The translations under genes and the position numbers were made by a program. From NCBI RefSeq assembly GCF_029867415.1, contig NC_081184.1:80388364-80452363 (forward strand): a DNA stretch of 64,000 bases, given 5' to 3'. This document shows, in pieces, positions 43,907 to 55,739 of the stretch. Below the pieces are notes generated by a model. It ran no database searches and was not told the DNA's origin. It saw only the letters and a list, made by a program, of their open reading frames with translations. Position 1 is the first letter of the stretch; every line of letters starts with the position of its first letter. This DNA is from Vicia villosa (lineage: Eukaryota > Streptophyta > Magnoliopsida > Fabales > Fabaceae).

Positions 43907-46054
43907 GATTATCTCTGCACTATATCTAGGAGATAATTTTCATTTGATTTGTAGGAATAGACTGAAAAAGCAACATTAATTTTATGCAATGTCGTGATGC
44001 ATGTATTGTAATGTTTATTTTTGACAAGAATGAGAGTGTTATGCATATGCAATGAGGCGTATGTATGTTATGTATGAATTTACTATGATATATGATGTAT
44101 GAACATGGTTTATGCCATTTGGAATATCTTGATTGAGAAAATAAATCTCCAGGTCATCGTGACTCTGATGCCTGATCCTGTTTTGAAGATATGTAGTTGG
44201 GGATTTATGATTTCTGCTTGGGGATGAGAGCCATTTGTATGAATGATCCTTGATGCACCTTGACTTGGGATAAGAGAGATGAATAACCCGGTTTTGGACA
44301 CAAGAAAGGTATCGGAGAACCAGCAGTGTTATAGATGTGACCTCCGTTGAGGAACTAGGTCTCTATTGGACAAGGACATTTGAAGGTATCTTCTTGAGGA
44401 TTACTCTGTGGGGATATGATCTTGTGAAGCCGGATTTGTGGGAATACGTGGATGTCTTGAACATTGCCCCCAGTATTATAGTAACAGTCATTCCTGGACT
44501 TGTATTGATTAGGACACACCCATGAATATTGATCGAGATGTCAAACTGGACTTTGCATAGATTTGCCCCTGCCAGCAGGGACTTTGGGAAGATTCGCCTC
44601 GCGAGGACTTTATGAGATGTGTACTATGGGCGACATGCCCCTAGTAATCATAGGACCATGTCCCATGTTAATTGGGAAGTAGTTTCATACCTACTTGGAT
44701 ACATGCCCCTGATTGTTTTGGCATCCTTGAGAGATTCTCGGAATCCTGACTTGATTTCCCCAGATCGACTGGATAAACTGTGTCATGCCCCTTGTATACA
44801 TAAGAGACATTGCTTCTGAAGTGGTTTTGTCTGTCGGGATAACTTTCAGTCATTAGTTGTACCCTGTGTAAATTCTTCCTAATGCTAACATTCAAAATTA
44901 TGTAGAAAAATATGTTTAATAATGAATTCATGAGATGCAGTGCGTATGTCTGTCTTGATTTTTTTGTTGAAAGCATTAAAATAGAATATCTAAAAAGCGT
45001 GATGTTTATAAAACGCGATGTTTATAAAACGTGATGTTTGTAAAAGGAGATATCAACTCAGCTTTTATGGCAAACCTTAAGGAGTCGTGATACCTTTTTG
45101 GTGACAATGTGCTTTCGAACTAACCATGCTTCAGTTAGGACTTTCAAGGGTTGTATCGTGGCTTGGATCACAGTTTAAGAAACAAAGGATAAAGGCTCAA
45201 AGTTTATTTGTACCCTTCCCAATCTTCGTAATGTTCTTCGATCCTATGCTCAGTTAATTCGGCGTTTAAGCCTTAGCAAAGCTTGAAGTTGTAACATTGA
45301 TATTTGATGATGGTTAAAGTCTCAGAAGTTTATTTGGACAGGCAGTCCTCCTTTTTTGTAATTCTCTTTTCTTTTTTTTTCGAGAATTTGTAGTGACCTC
45401 TTTTTTGACATTGATTTTGTTATCCCTAACTTTTTCCTGAACTGTTTATTTTGAGATTACAGTCAGCGGAATGTTTTGATTTTTGCTAAGTCTCCTTCAT
45501 AGGTTTTGACTTGAAATTTTTCTTTTTGGTGGATATTGACTGCCAGGCTTAATGGTTGCGCGAACCCATCATTATTCGTGTAGACAACGGCTAAGATAAT
45601 TGAGTTAACTGAGTAACTACCCTGCCCCAAGTTATGATTAAAGGGTTTTAATTTGTACGTGAAATAAAACTCCTACACCTTAGGCTCAAAGGGGTTGACG
45701 AGGGATTAACATCCTTATATCTCCACTGTTTAGGAATTGAAACAATGCTTGTACATCGTCAGCATAGTTCGTTCAAAAGCACACTGTATGAAGTTGCGGT
45801 ATCGTTTTCGTCATGTTCCCTCGAAAGGCATTTAGCTTTAGTAGGAGTCGAGTATCACAAAACTTATGCAAAGTAAAGACATAGTTAAAAATGAGTGATA
45901 GCAAAATAATTTATTCAAGACAAACATATGCAATGCACTGATGATGATTATTAAAACAGATAATGTCTATCATGAGTCAAATGTTTAAACAAACAGAAAA
46001 GAAACTTGCAAATGAAAGTAGATATAATGATCCAAAAGTTCGTCCGTCTAGATG
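43907..46054 (-). other. Non-coding internal region of element C
   Basis: Homologous, inverted, to 16915-17971 plus 22198-22950 of B and 10313-11950 of A. At 44971-45000 it runs straight through the site where B carries its CACTA transposon, showing the state without that insert. No pol domain; short frames such as 44668-44976 are remnants of low-complexity leader sequence. Confidence 0.6.
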
Positions 46055-46802
46055 TCAACCAGTCTTGTCATGACCAGGCATAGGAATGGTGATCACCATA
46101 GGAGTTTCAGGAGGGTTGAATTTGATTTCTCCGTCACTGATCAGATCTTGAATCTCATTCTTCAATGTCCGACAATTGTTTGTGTAATGTCCAGGACTGT
46201 TGGAATGGTACGCGCACTTCGCATTTAGTTTATAGCCAGGAGTGGAGGTGTTAGTATTCTTGGGAGGGTCCCAATGACATATTGATCATGGTGAGTTGGT
46301 GCTTAGGTATGTCAGGCTATCGTTGTTATTGTAAACTGGTGTAGAGATCAGAATTGTCCCCACGGATTGGTTGCATTCATTACGACTCTTTTGATTGTGC
46401 ACATCATTAGTTATATGAGGTTCCTCAGGTGAATTGAAATCAGTGATCTTGTCATCGATTAAATCTTGAGTCATATGCTTCAATGGTCCGCAATCTTCGG
46501 TATCATGACCAAGACTATTCGAATGATAGGCACATCTTGCATTAGACTTGTGCTCAGGAGCAAGATTGACAGGAACTGAATATGGAGGCAATAGGGTTAT
46601 CCCATTCCGATTGAGCAGTCGTCGTAGAATTTTGAGACAACGGTATATGCAATGGAGTGAACTTTGTGGCATATGCTGATCCCCTTTCTTCCAGGTTAAC
46701 AAGGTTTTTCAACTCGTCTTGCCCCTTGACCAAGTTCAGAATCAAAACTTGGAACCAGATGCTCTGAGCCTGGAGATTTTTTACTGATTGCTCGAGATCC
46801 AT
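46055..46802 (-). pseudogene. gag: Ogre-like gag derivative of element C (core deleted, module duplicated)
   Basis: Starts MDLEQSVKNLQAQS at 46802. As in 16084-16914, the N-terminal 30-odd residues join straight to the C-terminal modules with no capsid core. A one-base insertion near 46637 shifts the frame. Module 1 has GITLLPPYS and CAYHSNSLGHDTEDC; module 2 (46057-46270) has CAYHSNSPGHYTNNC and LKNEIQDLI. Both keep C-x2-H-x5-H-x4-C. Stop and frame change near 46286; the second module is read to TGA 46055-46057. Non-functional as is, but it shows that the architecture of element B is shared. Confidence 0.75.
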
Positions 46803-47611
46803 TTGTGCTGAAATAAACAGCGAGAGAGAATGGGAAGCTATTGCGGAAACCTGTTATGCGATGTTATGAATGCAGATGAAAAGCTTTCAAGGATCTTTAG
46901 GAAATTTAGTTAGCAACTTTAGAAAATGATTTGGTTGCATCTTTGTTTGAAGAACTCTGATTCTTGGATGTTCTTCTATGGGAATCAAGCTCACCATATC
47001 CAGTGGGTCATTGCCTCTAATTCTGGATACTTCTGAATTTGCAGGTACACGGCTAGAGGAAAATAAATCTTCTTGCCCCTTGGTAGGTGCTAAGCCTTTG
47101 AACTGGAAGGTATGTGGATAGAGGAAAATAAATCCTCTTGCCCTTTGATTAGGAAATCAGTCTTTGATAGGAGTACCTAATATTGTGCGCCTTAAATCCC
47201 TAAGATCCTTGAAAGGGTTAGTTAAATCATGTTATGCTTATGATGTCATGATGTCATGAATGTTATGCGAATGAAGTTTATTAGGAACAACGTGAGATAG
47301 TACGGGCAAACAAGTCCTTTAACAAAACCTGCAAGGAAACAAAGGTTAGTAGCAAACAAAAACAAGTCACACATGTGCCCTTAGGTTTAGAGGCTTGCAT
47401 GAAGTTCGCAGGTAAGTACCCTCCCCATTGAAGTTTAGTTGGTTCAACCTGTCCTACATAAAGATCGGGTTCTAGGGAGCTCATATCATTGACCTTTCTC
47501 GAAGGCGCTTACATCAGTTCGGCAATCAAATCACCAACCGAAAAGGTCCTGAATGTCCAGTCCATATGAGTGTAGCTTTGAGTATCAACCAATTTCAGTC
47601 GGAACCAAAGC
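46803..47611 (-). other. Leader of element C, gag-proximal part
   Basis: Corresponds to the leaders of A and B. The CCTCTTGCCCCTTGATAG-type repeat seen at 15674 appears inverted near 47060-47160 in two diverged copies. Ends at the Sirevirus target duplication. Confidence 0.6.
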
Positions 47612-47616
47612 CAGCC
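47612..47616. other. Target-site duplication, left copy (minus Sirevirus)
   Basis: CAGCC, repeated at 58700-58704. Perfect 5-bp duplication marking an intact insertion. Confidence 0.95.
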
Positions 47617-48746
47617 TGAAGGATAGAAAAACACTTAGAAAGGGGGGGTTTGAATAAGTGTAGCTTTAAAACTTGTAAGATAAAAACAATTTGCACAATG
47701 ATTTTTATCCTGGTTCGTTGTTAACTAAACTACTCCAGTCCACCCCCTTGGAGTGATTTACCTCACCTGAGGATTTAATCCACTAATCACACGAGATTAC
47801 AATGGTTTTCCACTTAGACAACTTCTAAGTCTTCTAGAGTATACTGATCAAAACCTGATCACTCTAGGAACAAACTGCTTAGATACCCTCTAAGACTTTC
47901 TAGAGTATATTGATCAACAACCTAATCACTCTAGTTCTTACAACTTAATGTAAACAAATTCTTTTAAGAGTTACAATGCTTCTTATAAAGCTATTATCAC
48001 AACTTTGATTTTCTCTTAAGTTTAAGCTTAATCTCACTAAGATATTACAACAGCAAAATGTGAGTTTGATGATGAAGTTTGAAAGCTTTTTGAATTTTAC
48101 AACGTTTCTGTATATTTGCGCAAGTGTTGTTTTCAGCTTCTTATCGGAACTTCAATATATAGGAGTTTGAGAAGATGACCGTTGGGAGCATTTAATGCTT
48201 TGCGTAATCCGTACAGCATTGCATTTAATGTTTCACTCTTTTGTCAACTACCCCGAGCCTTCCTTTCGCTGTGTCTACTGACGTTGCCTTTAATAGCTTC
48301 TAACGTTCCTTTTGTCAGTCAGCGTAGCCTGCCATCTTGTACTTGCTTCTGATCTGATGTTTGTGTAAACAACGTTTGAATATCATCAGAGTCAAACAGC
48401 TTGGTGCAGAGCATCTTCTTGTCTTCTGACCTTGAAGTGCTTCTGATCGTGATACCATGAGAACTACAATGCTTCTGCTTCTGATCTCAAGTTCTTCTGA
48501 TGCTTCCATAGACCCATGTTCTGATTCTGCTTTACCATCTTCTGATGTCTTGCCAGACCATGTTCTGATGTTGCATGATGAACCTTCTGAGTCAGTGCTT
48601 CTTGCGCTGAGTTTGTGAATACTCTTTATATAATTCCTGAAATGGAAATTGCATAGTATTAGAGTACCACATTATCTCATACAAAATTCATATCCTTGTT
48701 ATCATCAAAACTAAGAATATTGATCAGAATAAATCTTGTTCTAACA
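47617..48746 (-). repeat. 3' LTR of minus Sirevirus
   Basis: 1,130 bp; on the minus strand TGTTAGAACAAG...ATCCTTCA. Keeps about 62 bp (near 48435-48505) that the 5' LTR has lost. Confidence 0.95.
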
Positions 48747-48760
48747 ATCTCCCCCTTTTT
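48747..48760 (-). other. Polypurine tract, minus Sirevirus
   Basis: AAAAAGGGGGAGAT on the minus strand, directly before the 3' LTR; primer site for plus-strand cDNA. Confidence 0.85.
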
Positions 48761-49764
48761 GATGATGACAAAAACATACATAAATGACATGAATTTGCAA
48801 TCAGAATTCCAGACGGCTAAAGACAATTACACAGCTATAGCATAAGCATATAGACATAGTGTGTGAATATGTCTCACCCTGAGATTAACAATATCCCCCT
48901 GAGATAAATAATCTCCCTCTGAAATAAATACTGGAAGAAATTTATAAATAAAGGACTTCCCTGAGTATTTTCCATTTCAGTTGAGACGATCACATATGCT
49001 TAGATCTTTCAGAACATTCACAGCTTCTGATTCTTGCTTCCATAGGACAGCTTCAGATTTGAATTTCTTCTTGAATCATTGCATGCTAGATTGTATCAGA
49101 ACATTGTTGAATGTACCAGAGCATCATCAGAGCATCTCTACATCCTGAAATGTTTCAGAACAAACTATACGACAAAAGTCAAAGCATGAATGAATCAGAA
49201 CATAAAATATGTATCAAAACATATAATATGTATCAGAGCAAACAACAATAATGTTACAGAGCATATTTTAGAACTAAAAACATGCATCAGAACATATAAG
49301 GAATAAGAATGAGTTAGAGCATATTCTATTATCAGAATATCAGAACATTCTTCCTTCTTGCTTCTGATTCTTTGAAGCTTTACAGCACTCAGCTTGCTTC
49401 AATTTCCATGAGCTTGTTTCTATACAGAATTATTTTTCCCCATGTCTTTTCTTCTCATGTTGAGCTATTAAGAATGTCTTCAATTTCTGCAAAACACTCA
49501 AAGACATAGAACTTGCAAGTTCTGTTAGAAATGTGGAGACTTTCTCCCAGCAACTGATAAAATAAATCAGATCATTTATCACATTTTCTCCCCCTTTTTA
49601 TCATAACATCAAAAAACATAAAAGATTCAGATGAAAAAACAAACAATATGAGAGAAGAAAAAGATAATTTTCATTGATAGGCAAAGGAGAATTATCACAA
49701 AATACAAGGAGGATGCATAGAAGACAAATGTAAGAAACAAAGAAAAACAACTAAGACTCAAGGA
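48761..49764 (-). other. 3' non-coding region with second purine tract, minus Sirevirus
   Basis: About 1 kb between env-like gene and PPT, no frame of note, rich in ATCAGAACAT-type repeats (49140-49340). A second AAAAAGGGGGAG is at 49588-49599 on the minus strand, about 840 bp upstream of the first. Multiple purine tracts are a known feature of Sireviruses; the plus copy has one at 63734-63745. Confidence 0.7.
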
Positions 49765-52108
49765 TTAAGATGACCCTAGCTTAGACATGATCTTGGCCAG
49801 CATGTCATGAATCCCATTGTTGCTCTCAGTCTGCCTCTCCATGAAAGTGCGGAACTCAGCATTGATCGTGCCTTGTCAGAAGAGAGGGTTCACCAAAAGA
49901 AGCTTCACAACTTCTGTCTAGAGGGACAGCATTCTGAACCGCAACTTCCATTGTCAGATCATCATTATGATTTTCCTCAGCAGGAATATCTCCAACAGGA
50001 TGATCTTCAGCATCAGCTTCTTCCATAGAAGCATCTCCATCATATTCTGCAGCAGGCAGCTCAGAATCTCCATTCTCAAGAGCTTGAAGAATGGCGGCTA
50101 GATTCCTTGGGACAGAAGGACCTTCAACTTCTGGAGGATCAGCAACTTCTAGGATGACCAAACTGGGGTCTTTCTCAGAAGGATTTTCCCTCAAAAAGTC
50201 AAATAAGGATTTGAAGTCTCCAGTCAGACCTGGATACTTAGGTCTCCAGACCACAATTTCTCTGCACGGATTAGCTTCCATTGCCGCAGCAATCCTTGCT
50301 TCATCAAGTTTATCAACACACAGCTTCTCCTCAAGCACTCTCCTGTTTCTGATGGGATGGAAATACCTTCCATCATCAGTTTCAAGAAGATACCAAGCAT
50401 AACCAGGTGCAGCAGCCACAAGTCTCTTCTGAACAGCCATAGCCTCAACTTGAAAATCTTGGCGAAAGCTTCTCCAGAGGTTTCTAGTTGAAACATTATC
50501 AAGACCATTGAGGAAGGCATCCTTCAAGAGGTCCAGCCTACTAACAACTTCTTGTCTGAACAATTCCAGGTAGACATGGGGTTCAGGTTCAGGAGGGTTG
50601 AAGGTGAATTTGTAGTCAGGGTAGAGAAGACAGTATGGGTTGGATTTACTGGTAGGTAGAGGATGGGATAAAGAAGAAGAAACAACTGTGGTTGAAGAAG
50701 ATGGAATATCTGTGGGGATGTTTGAGGAGGATGGTATGTTTGTGATGGGGGTTGATGAGGATGGAATATCAGAAGGAGTTGGGGGATGGATATTTAGTGG
50801 TGTAGGATTCAGAACAGGTGTAGAAAGAGATGGTGGGGGAGGATTTGGAATGGTGAAGGTGTTTTGTGGTTCAAAAGGAGGAGTGAAAACATGCCTAGAA
50901 GTGTTGACAGTTCTTGAAGAACGGAGAGATTCCCTTATGCGCTGTTGTTGATATTCTGGAGTATTAACCTTGTCAGGATCATAGGTGACCCTCTACTTCT
51001 TGGCTTGCTTGGCCTCATCTTCTTGAGCCTTTCTTTTTAGCCTTGCTTCTTGCTTCTTCTGATCCTTCTTCTGAATATCGGCCAGAGAAGGAAGCACTCT
51101 TCCACGAATCCACGCAGGATCAATAGAAGATTGAGTCCTAACAGAAGATTCCAAGTAATGCTTGACAGCCTTGTGAAGTTCTGCTTGGAACAAAGTAGCA
51201 AAGCCTTCAACAGGAACTCTTCTAGACAGAATATCTGGGAAGCTTGCAGGATCATAAGTTACCTCCCTGATAAGATCCAGTCTAAGCAGATCAACACCAT
51301 TGATGACAGGACCATGAGTAACTCCAAAGAATTGGGACGTTCTAGTAGTCCTTAGAGAGTCCATCAAATCACTTTCTATCAGAATATCTGAGATCATTCT
51401 GGCGAAAGGAATAGTATCTCTTGGATGATGAGGACACTTCGCACGTTCTTCATCTCTATACTCTACAATAGACGTCTTCAGATTCTGAAAAATTATGTTG
51501 GAAATGTTGAGTTCAGTTCTTCTTCCAATGCAGAAGAGAGAGTATTTGTGATCAGGACTGATGTAGGAGGAGGAGAACGATTTCCTTCTGTGATGGAGAG
51601 AACCCAGAATAATTTCAGCCCAAACTTGATAAAACGCCCTCAATGTACTAGTTTTATGTGATTCAATACTAGTAGCAAATGAGATTTGTTTTTCAACCTG
51701 TAGCCAACTAACTCTGCCAGGAAGAGGACCAGTGCATCCTTCTTCATCATCCAAGTTGTGCAGTTTTCTGATCAGTTTCTCGGTTATCACAACTTCATGC
51801 CCTAACACGAAGGAGATGATTGCAGTTGGAGTAACCGTTGCATGAACCCAGAAGTCTTTTACAAGAGCCGGATAAATTGGTCCAACCAATATATCAAGAT
51901 AGTTTGACCATCCTTGTGCCAAGATTCTTGCATCAGGTTGAAAACTATGTGCTTTCTGATTTTCAAAGTCCACAGCGGAGTCACAAAGAACTTTCAAATC
52001 TTCAGTGGGAATTGTGCATGTCTTCAACGGAGCATACCCATGCTTTCTAAGAAGCATTTGTGTGGAAGAGATTTCTGCTGGGCTAGAAGAACTTGATGAT
52101 GAATACAT
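49765..52108 (-). pseudogene. Sirevirus env-like gene, minus copy (most complete here)
   Basis: ATG at 52108 (MYSSSSSSSPAEISS). One frame runs to about 49856 with a single stop near 50993-50995, making some 750 codons. Conserved block (residues 60-240): YPALVKDFWVHATVTP, ISFVLGHEVVITEKLIRKLH, LGSLHHRRKSFSSS, PFARMISDILIESDLMD, typical of the putative plant transposon protein domain. Then a Lys/Glu-rich helix (KKDQKKQEARLKRKAQ), a Pro/Ser/Thr-rich stretch (50640-50900), a second folded block (FRQDFQVEAM; RYFHPIRNRRVLEEKLCVDK; VVWRPKYPGLTGDFK) and an acidic tail. Near 49870 a deletion of about 75 bp relative to the plus copy shifts the frame; the conserved end (FRTFMERQTES...AKIMSKLG) is read in another frame to TAA 49765. 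No signal peptide is evident. Confidence 0.85.
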
Positions 52109-52603
52109 GGCGAAATGCTTGGTTACAGAACAAAGCTATGGTTTGAGCGATGAATGCAAAGAGAGAGACAAATGAATAGAGAGAGAGCGAAAAAGATGAA
52201 ATGAAGATGAAGCGGGTTATTTAAAAGATTGAATAAAAGAAAATAATAAATGAAATATGGTTTAAATGAAATGATTACAGAAAAACATGACATCAATTTG
52301 CATTTAATGAGATATGACGTTAGGAGAGATAAAGTGACAAACTGAAATGATTTGCACAGTTACCTAGGGCGGCGTCTCCTCAACTGCACGCATGCTTGTC
52401 CAAAAATAGTGAACACGTGTTCAGTTTATGGAAAGACTGGTGACAGCTGTTTTGCTTTAAAAGAGCTTCTGAATCAACTTAGATAATGAAACGTTAGTAA
52501 TAACAGAATCAGAACTTCTAATTGATCATTATCAGAATTTCTTATAGACACTTAGTCCTACCACATTTCAGAAGTTAACCATACATAAGATCTTCTCATC
52601 TTC
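52109..52603 (-). other. pol-env spacer (minus Sirevirus)
   Basis: 495 bp, non-coding, homologous to 14-505 and 36196-36698. Holds the promoter-like elements at 52217-52422. Confidence 0.8.
52217..52422 (-). promoter_or_regulatory. Candidate internal promoter upstream of env-like ORF (copy 3)
   Basis: Minus strand: GAACACGTGTTC (52422-52411), GCCGCC (52373-52368), CTTTTAAATAA (52227-52217), then a leader full of CTCTCTCTC before ATG 52108, 119 bp downstream of the TATA-like box. Confidence 0.45.
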
Positions 52604-53152
52604 TCATTCTAGGCACACATCCTTACTGATATTCTTCAGAATGAACTTGAACCTATCTTCAGCCAGGGGTTTTGTAAAGATATCAGCCCATTGATGGTCT
52701 GTATCCACAAAGTTCAAAGAGAGAACACCCTTCTGAACATAGTCCCTCATAAAATGATGTTTAATCTCAATATGTTTAGCTTTGGAATGTAAGATAGGAT
52801 TCTTTAATAAACATATGGCAGAAGTATTATCACAGAAGATAGGAATGTTACTCTCATATATTTTATAATCTTCTAGCTGACTCTTCATCCAGAGCATTTG
52901 TGTGCTACACCCAGCAGCAGCAACATATTCTGCTTCTGTTGTTGAGAGGGCTAAGGTAGCTTGCTTCTTGCTGTACCAGGAGATCAAATGACTTCCAAGA
53001 AATTGACAACTTCCAGAAGTACTCTTCCTTTCAATTCTATCTCCAGCATAGTCAGCATCACAAAATCCTACTAAGTTGTATTCTTTAGATCTTCTGTAGA
53101 CTAAACCAACTTTAGTAGTACCTTTCAGATACCTCAGAATTCTCTTAACAGC
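52604..53152 (-). pseudogene. pol: Sirevirus pol, RNase H (minus copy)
   Basis: RILRYLKGTT, FCDADYAGD, LISWYSKKQATLALSTTEAE and FVDTDHQWADIFTKPL, ending KDVCLE-stop at 52604. From about 52987 the frame is clean. Catalytic Asp and Glu are retained. A disrupted segment near 53155-53200 separates it from the RT. Confidence 0.9.
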
Positions 53153-53154
53153 AG

Positions 53155-54597
53155 TTAAGTGAGATTCTCTAGGATCTGATTAGAATCTAGCACACAAACA
53201 CTAAAAAGAATGTCAGGTCTAGAAGCAGTTAAATATAGAAGAGATCTAATCATACCTCTGTACAACTTCTGATCTACCTTCTTACTTACCTCTTCCTTAC
53301 CTAGAACACACGTTGGGTGCATAGGAGTTTTGGATTCTTTGCTTTCAGAAAGATTAAACTTCTTCAGAAGTTCTTTCACATACTTCGTTTGATGAACGTA
53401 AGTTCCATCAGAAGTTTGATTGATTTGAATCCCAAGAAAATACTTGAGTTCACCCATCATACTCATTTCAAATTCAGCCTGCATTAACTTAGCAAACTCC
53501 TTTCCAAGTGAAGCATTAGATGTTCCAAAGATAATATCATTAACATAGATTTGACAGATTAAGATATCCTTCTTAGACGTTTTACAGAAGAGGGTCGTAT
53601 CCACTTGTCCTCTGGTGAAACCATTGTTCAGAAGGAAAGAACTTAATCTTTCATACCAAGCTCTAGGAGCTTGCTTCAATCCCTACAATGATTTCTTAAG
53701 TTTGAAAACATGTTCTTGAGACTTAGAGTCTTCGAAGCCAGGAGGTTGGTGGACATAGACTTCCTCATCTATATAGCCATTTAAGAAGGCACTCTTAACA
53801 TCCATCTGATATAGAGTGATGTTATGTTGAGTGGCAAAAGAAATTAATAAGCGAATAGATTCTAACCTGGCATTTGGTGCAAAGGTTTCTGTATAGTCGA
53901 TTCCTTCTTATTGACTATAACCCTGAGCCACCAGTCTGGCTTTGTTTCTTACCACTTCTCCTTTCTCACTAAGCTTGTTTCTGAACACCCACTTTGTACC
54001 AATGATGTTGAATCCTTTTGGTCTAGGAACCAAATCCCATACATCATTCCTTGTAAACTGATTTAGTTCTTCTTGCATGGGAATTATCCAGTCTGGATCT
54101 TCTAGAGCTTGATCAACACAAGTTGGCTCGATCAAAGAAACAAGACCTAATTGACATTCTGCGTTGTTCTTAAGGAATACTCTTGTTCTGATAGGATCAT
54201 CTTTCTTTCCAAGGATCACATCTTCTGAGTGAGTTGAGGTGAGTCTAGAAGATCTTCTGACTGTTGGCTCTTCAGAAATTCTGAGATTCTCTAAAGATGC
54301 AGCAACTTGATCTTCTGATCCTTTGCATCTGAGACTTTCAGCTTCTGAAACTTTGCTTCTTGGTTCTTCAGCTTCTGATATGTCAATATCTATATCTGCA
54401 AAATTCTCAAACTGCTTTGGCTTTTCAAGACCAAGCTTATCATCAAATCTGATATTGATTGATTCTTCTACAACCAATGTTTCAGTATTGTATACTCTGT
54501 AGCCTTTGGAGCGTTCAGAATATCCAAGAAGAAAACATTTTTGTGCCTTAGAATCAAACTTACCAAGATGATCTTTAGTATTCAGAATAAAACACAC
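53155..54597 (-). pseudogene. pol: Sirevirus pol, integrase C-terminus and reverse transcriptase (minus copy)
   Basis: From 54597: KFDSKAQKCFLLGYSERSKG (integrase C-terminal), acidic/serine linker, then RT: MQEELNQFTRNDVWDLVPRP, TKWVFRNKLSEKGEV, LYQMDVKSAFLNGYIDEEVY, APRAWYERL, MSMMGELKYFLGIQINQ. The central RT motif reads Y-V-N-D (53547-53536) in place of Y-V-D-D. Lesions: stop near 53908 after GYSQ, stop at 53685-53683, frameshift near 53200. RT cannot be active with these changes. Confidence 0.9.
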
Positions 54598-55739
54598 ACA
54601 TCAAAAAGGATGAAAATATGAAATGTTGGGCTTCTGATCTTCCACAATTCATAAGGAGTCTTATTTAGAATAGGTCTTATAGAGATTCTATTCTGGATAT
54701 AACATGCAGTGTTTATTGCTTCTGCCCAGAAGTGCTTAGCCATATTGGTCTCATTGATCATGGTTCTGGCCATTTCTTCCAAAGTCCTATTCTTTCGCTC
54801 TACAACTCCATTTTGCTGTGGAGTTCTAGGGCAGGAGAAATCATGGGTAATACCATTTTCTTTGAAGAATTCCTCAAAGATTCTGTTCTCAAATTCGCCA
54901 CCATGATCACTTCTGACCTTTATGATTTTGCACTCCTTCTCAAATTGGATCTGAGTGCAGAATTCAAAGAACACTAAATGAGACTCATCCTTGTGTTTTA
55001 TGAACTTTACCCATGTCCAGCGGCTATAATCATCAACGATGACTAATCCATACTTCTTCCCTCTGACAGATGCTGTTTTGACTGGTCCAAACAAATTAAT
55101 GTGCAGAAGTTATAACGGCCTAGAGGAAGAGACAACATTCTTAGATTTGAATGTAGGTTTGGAGAACTTGCACTTCTGACATGCTTCACAAAGAGCATCT
55201 GATTTGTATTTCAGATTTGGGAGTCCTTTGACCAGATTTAGTTTGTTAATTTGAGAAATCTTTCTCAAACTAGCATGTCCTAATCTTATGTGCCAGACCC
55301 ATTGCTCTTCAGAAACAGACATAAGGCAAGTCACCTTCTGTTTCTCAAGATCAGAAAGAACAATCTTATAAATGTTGTTCTTTATTTTGCTTGTAAATAG
55401 GATTGAGCCATCCTTTTGACTTACAGCCTTGCAAGACTTTTGATTGAAGATTATATCATAACCATTGTCACTTAATTGACTTATGGACAATAAGTTATGC
55501 GTTAATCCTTCTACAAGAAGTACATTAGTTATGGAAGGAGAGTTACCAATACTTATGGTTCTAGAGCCAATAATTTTGCCCTTCTGATCTCCTCCAAACT
55601 TGACTTCTCCTCCAGACTTAAGCACCAAGTCTTGGAACATAGACCTTCTTCCCGTCATGTGTCGCGAGCACCCAGAGTCCAGGTACCATGACATTTTGTG
55701 CTTTGTCTTCTTTGCTGCCAAGGATATCTGCAACAGAAA
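54582..55739 (-). pseudogene. pol: Sirevirus pol, protease, GAG-pre-integrase and integrase core (minus copy)
   Basis: The pol frame opens after TAA 55742-55740, in the +1 frame relative to gag, and overlaps gag for about 122 nt. Protease active site WYLDSGCSRHMTG is intact (near 55690). The HHCC motif (WHIRLGHASL...CEACQKCK) follows. The integrase core is damaged: the first catalytic Asp is Asn (HINLFGP; codon at 55097-55095). The second Asp (RSDHGGEFENR) and Glu (NGVVERKN) remain. Stop at 55109-55107; frameshift near 54600. Confidence 0.9.

Noticed and set aside
50091..50402. 103-codon plus-strand frame opposite the minus env-like gene
   Set aside because: Antisense shadow; the minus-strand frame aligns with an independent copy, this one does not.
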